Of a stretch of DNA of 5,903 bases, positions 5,388 to 5,903 are shown one piece after another; within the stretch, counting starts at the first letter, position 1; each line of letters begins with the position of its first letter. The notes beneath the pieces were generated by a model that did not search any database, had not been told where the DNA came from, and was given only the letters and a program-made list of their open reading frames with translations. The stretch is from positions 1-5,903 of the forward strand of contig JAITWN010000177.1 in the NCBI GenBank assembly GCA_031285245.1, in the 5' to 3' direction. A program made the position numbers and the translations under genes. The DNA is from Chromatiales bacterium (GTDB lineage: Bacteria > Pseudomonadota > Gammaproteobacteria > SZUA-140).

Positions 5388-5403
5388 GCGTCTTCACCGA
5401 CGC
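5388..5403 (+). other. Small hairpin between the EAL-HDOD gene and glcD
   Basis: GCGTC-TTCACC-GACGC forms a 5 bp perfect GC-rich stem with a 6 nt loop, followed by only three T. That is too weak for a confident intrinsic terminator; it could attenuate or mark the glcD leader. The spacer (56 bp) also has TAAGAT (5374-5379), a 4 of 6 match to a -10 box without a good -35, so a glcD promoter here is possible but unproven. Confidence 0.25.
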
Positions 5404-5427
5404 TTTCCTGAAGGGGTATGAGACAAG

Positions 5428-5903
5428 ATGGAGCCTGAGCTCCACGGTCAGACCATTGATGCTACTGTGCTGCGCGACTCGCTGCTGGCAATGCTGCCGC
5501 CGCACACCGTGCTGCATCAGCCCGAAGCATTAGCAGCCTACGAGTGTGATGGTCTTACCGCTTACCGCCGCAGTCCGCGCATCGTTTGTTTACCGGAAAC
5601 CGTCGATCAGATCCGCAGCATTCTGCGCTTTTGTCATGAGCACGGCGCCACGGTAGTTGCGCGTGGCGCCGGCACGGGACTCTCTGGCGGCGCATTACCC
5701 GATGAATACGGCGTGCTCCTTAGTCTCGCGCGCTTCAATCGCATTCTCGAAATCGATGCCGACAACCGCCTCGCGCGCGTAGAGCCCGGCGTACGCAATC
5801 TCGCTGTTTCTGAAGCTGCCGCGCCCTATGGCTTGTATTACGCGCCTGATCCTTCTTCGCAGATCGCGTGCACCATCGGCGGCAATATCGCGGAAAATTC
5901 CGG
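5428..5903 (+). CDS. glcD: Glycolate oxidase FAD-binding subunit GlcD (N-terminal part)
   Basis: The first 158 residues of an FAD-linked oxidase, cut by the window edge (the full family is near 490-500 residues). GlcD carries FAD and works with GlcE and GlcF to oxidise glycolate to glyoxylate and pass electrons to the respiratory chain. Family signatures seen: YECDGLTAYRRSPRIVCLPE (38-57), the FAD pyrophosphate loop ARGAGTGLSGGALP (78-91), ARVEPGVRNLAVS (116-128) and YYAPDPSSQIACTIGGNIA (137-155), nearly colinear with E. coli GlcD. The start is fixed: an in-frame TGA (5419-5421) lies three codons upstream of ATG 5428. The RBS is AAGGGG (5411-5416), with a rather long 11 nt spacing. D-lactate dehydrogenases of the same superfamily are the alternative, but the GlcD-specific stretches favour glycolate oxidase. 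glcE and glcF would be expected just beyond the window. Confidence 0.93.
   Translation, partial: MEPELHGQTIDATVLRDSLLAMLPPHTVLHQPEALAAYECDGLTAYRRSPRIVCLPETVDQIRSILRFCHEHGATVVARGAGTGLSGGALPDEYGVLLSLARFNRILEIDADNRLARVEPGVRNLAVSEAAAPYGLYYAPDPSSQIACTIGGNIAENS

Noticed and set aside
5388..5406. Hairpin before glcD as a Rho-independent terminator of the signalling operon
   Set aside because: The stem is only 5 bp and only three T follow, so it is kept as a weak hairpin and not called a terminator.
5260..5517. An 85-codon minus-strand frame across the EAL-HDOD/glcD junction
   Set aside because: It overlaps two supported genes on the opposite strand and shows no recognisable motif or RBS.

Overview
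The window reads as chromosomal DNA of a gammaproteobacterium, moderately GC-rich by eye. The clearest pointers are a Pseudomonas-style lptM-lysA pair, a TrmL and a GlcD that closely follow the enterobacterial and pseudomonad forms, and an EAL-HDOD regulator. No IS elements, CRISPR arrays, tRNA or rRNA genes are visible, and no stretch over 300 bases lacks a gene.

Layout: (1) The left edge holds the first 15 codons of an unidentified minus-strand gene (GTG start, strong Shine-Dalgarno). It diverges across only 35 bp from trmL (plus strand), a tRNA wobble 2'-O-methyltransferase. (2) lysA (diaminopimelate decarboxylase, minus strand) converges on trmL with a 15 bp gap. Directly upstream of lysA, with a one-base stop/start overlap, lies a very small lipoprotein gene, lptM (YifL/LppL family), which is easy to miss. 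(3) An 89 bp divergent spacer with two overlapping -10 boxes on opposite strands separates lptM-lysA from a plus-strand carboxylesterase of the EstB/YpfH alpha/beta-hydrolase family. (4) After a 126 bp spacer containing a perfect inverted repeat come two tightly linked plus-strand regulatory genes. One encodes a three-domain protein with two cyclic-nucleotide-binding-like domains and a rhodanese-like domain; the other, 7 nt later, encodes an EAL-HDOD protein. (5) The right edge holds the N-terminal 158 residues of GlcD, the FAD subunit of glycolate oxidase.

The housekeeping genes serve lysine synthesis, outer-membrane LPS-transporter assembly, tRNA modification and glycolate oxidation. The part most worth a second look is the CNB-CNB-rhodanese / EAL-HDOD pair. 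It is arranged as a co-translated signalling module, yet nearly every domain has a partly eroded active or ligand site: the two CNB domains each keep a different half of the phosphate-binding cassette, the rhodanese loop has lost its arginine, and the EAL domain has a changed loop 6. I infer a ligand-sensing or scaffold module rather than a set of classical enzymes. I saw no mobile element or clearly new defence-type system.
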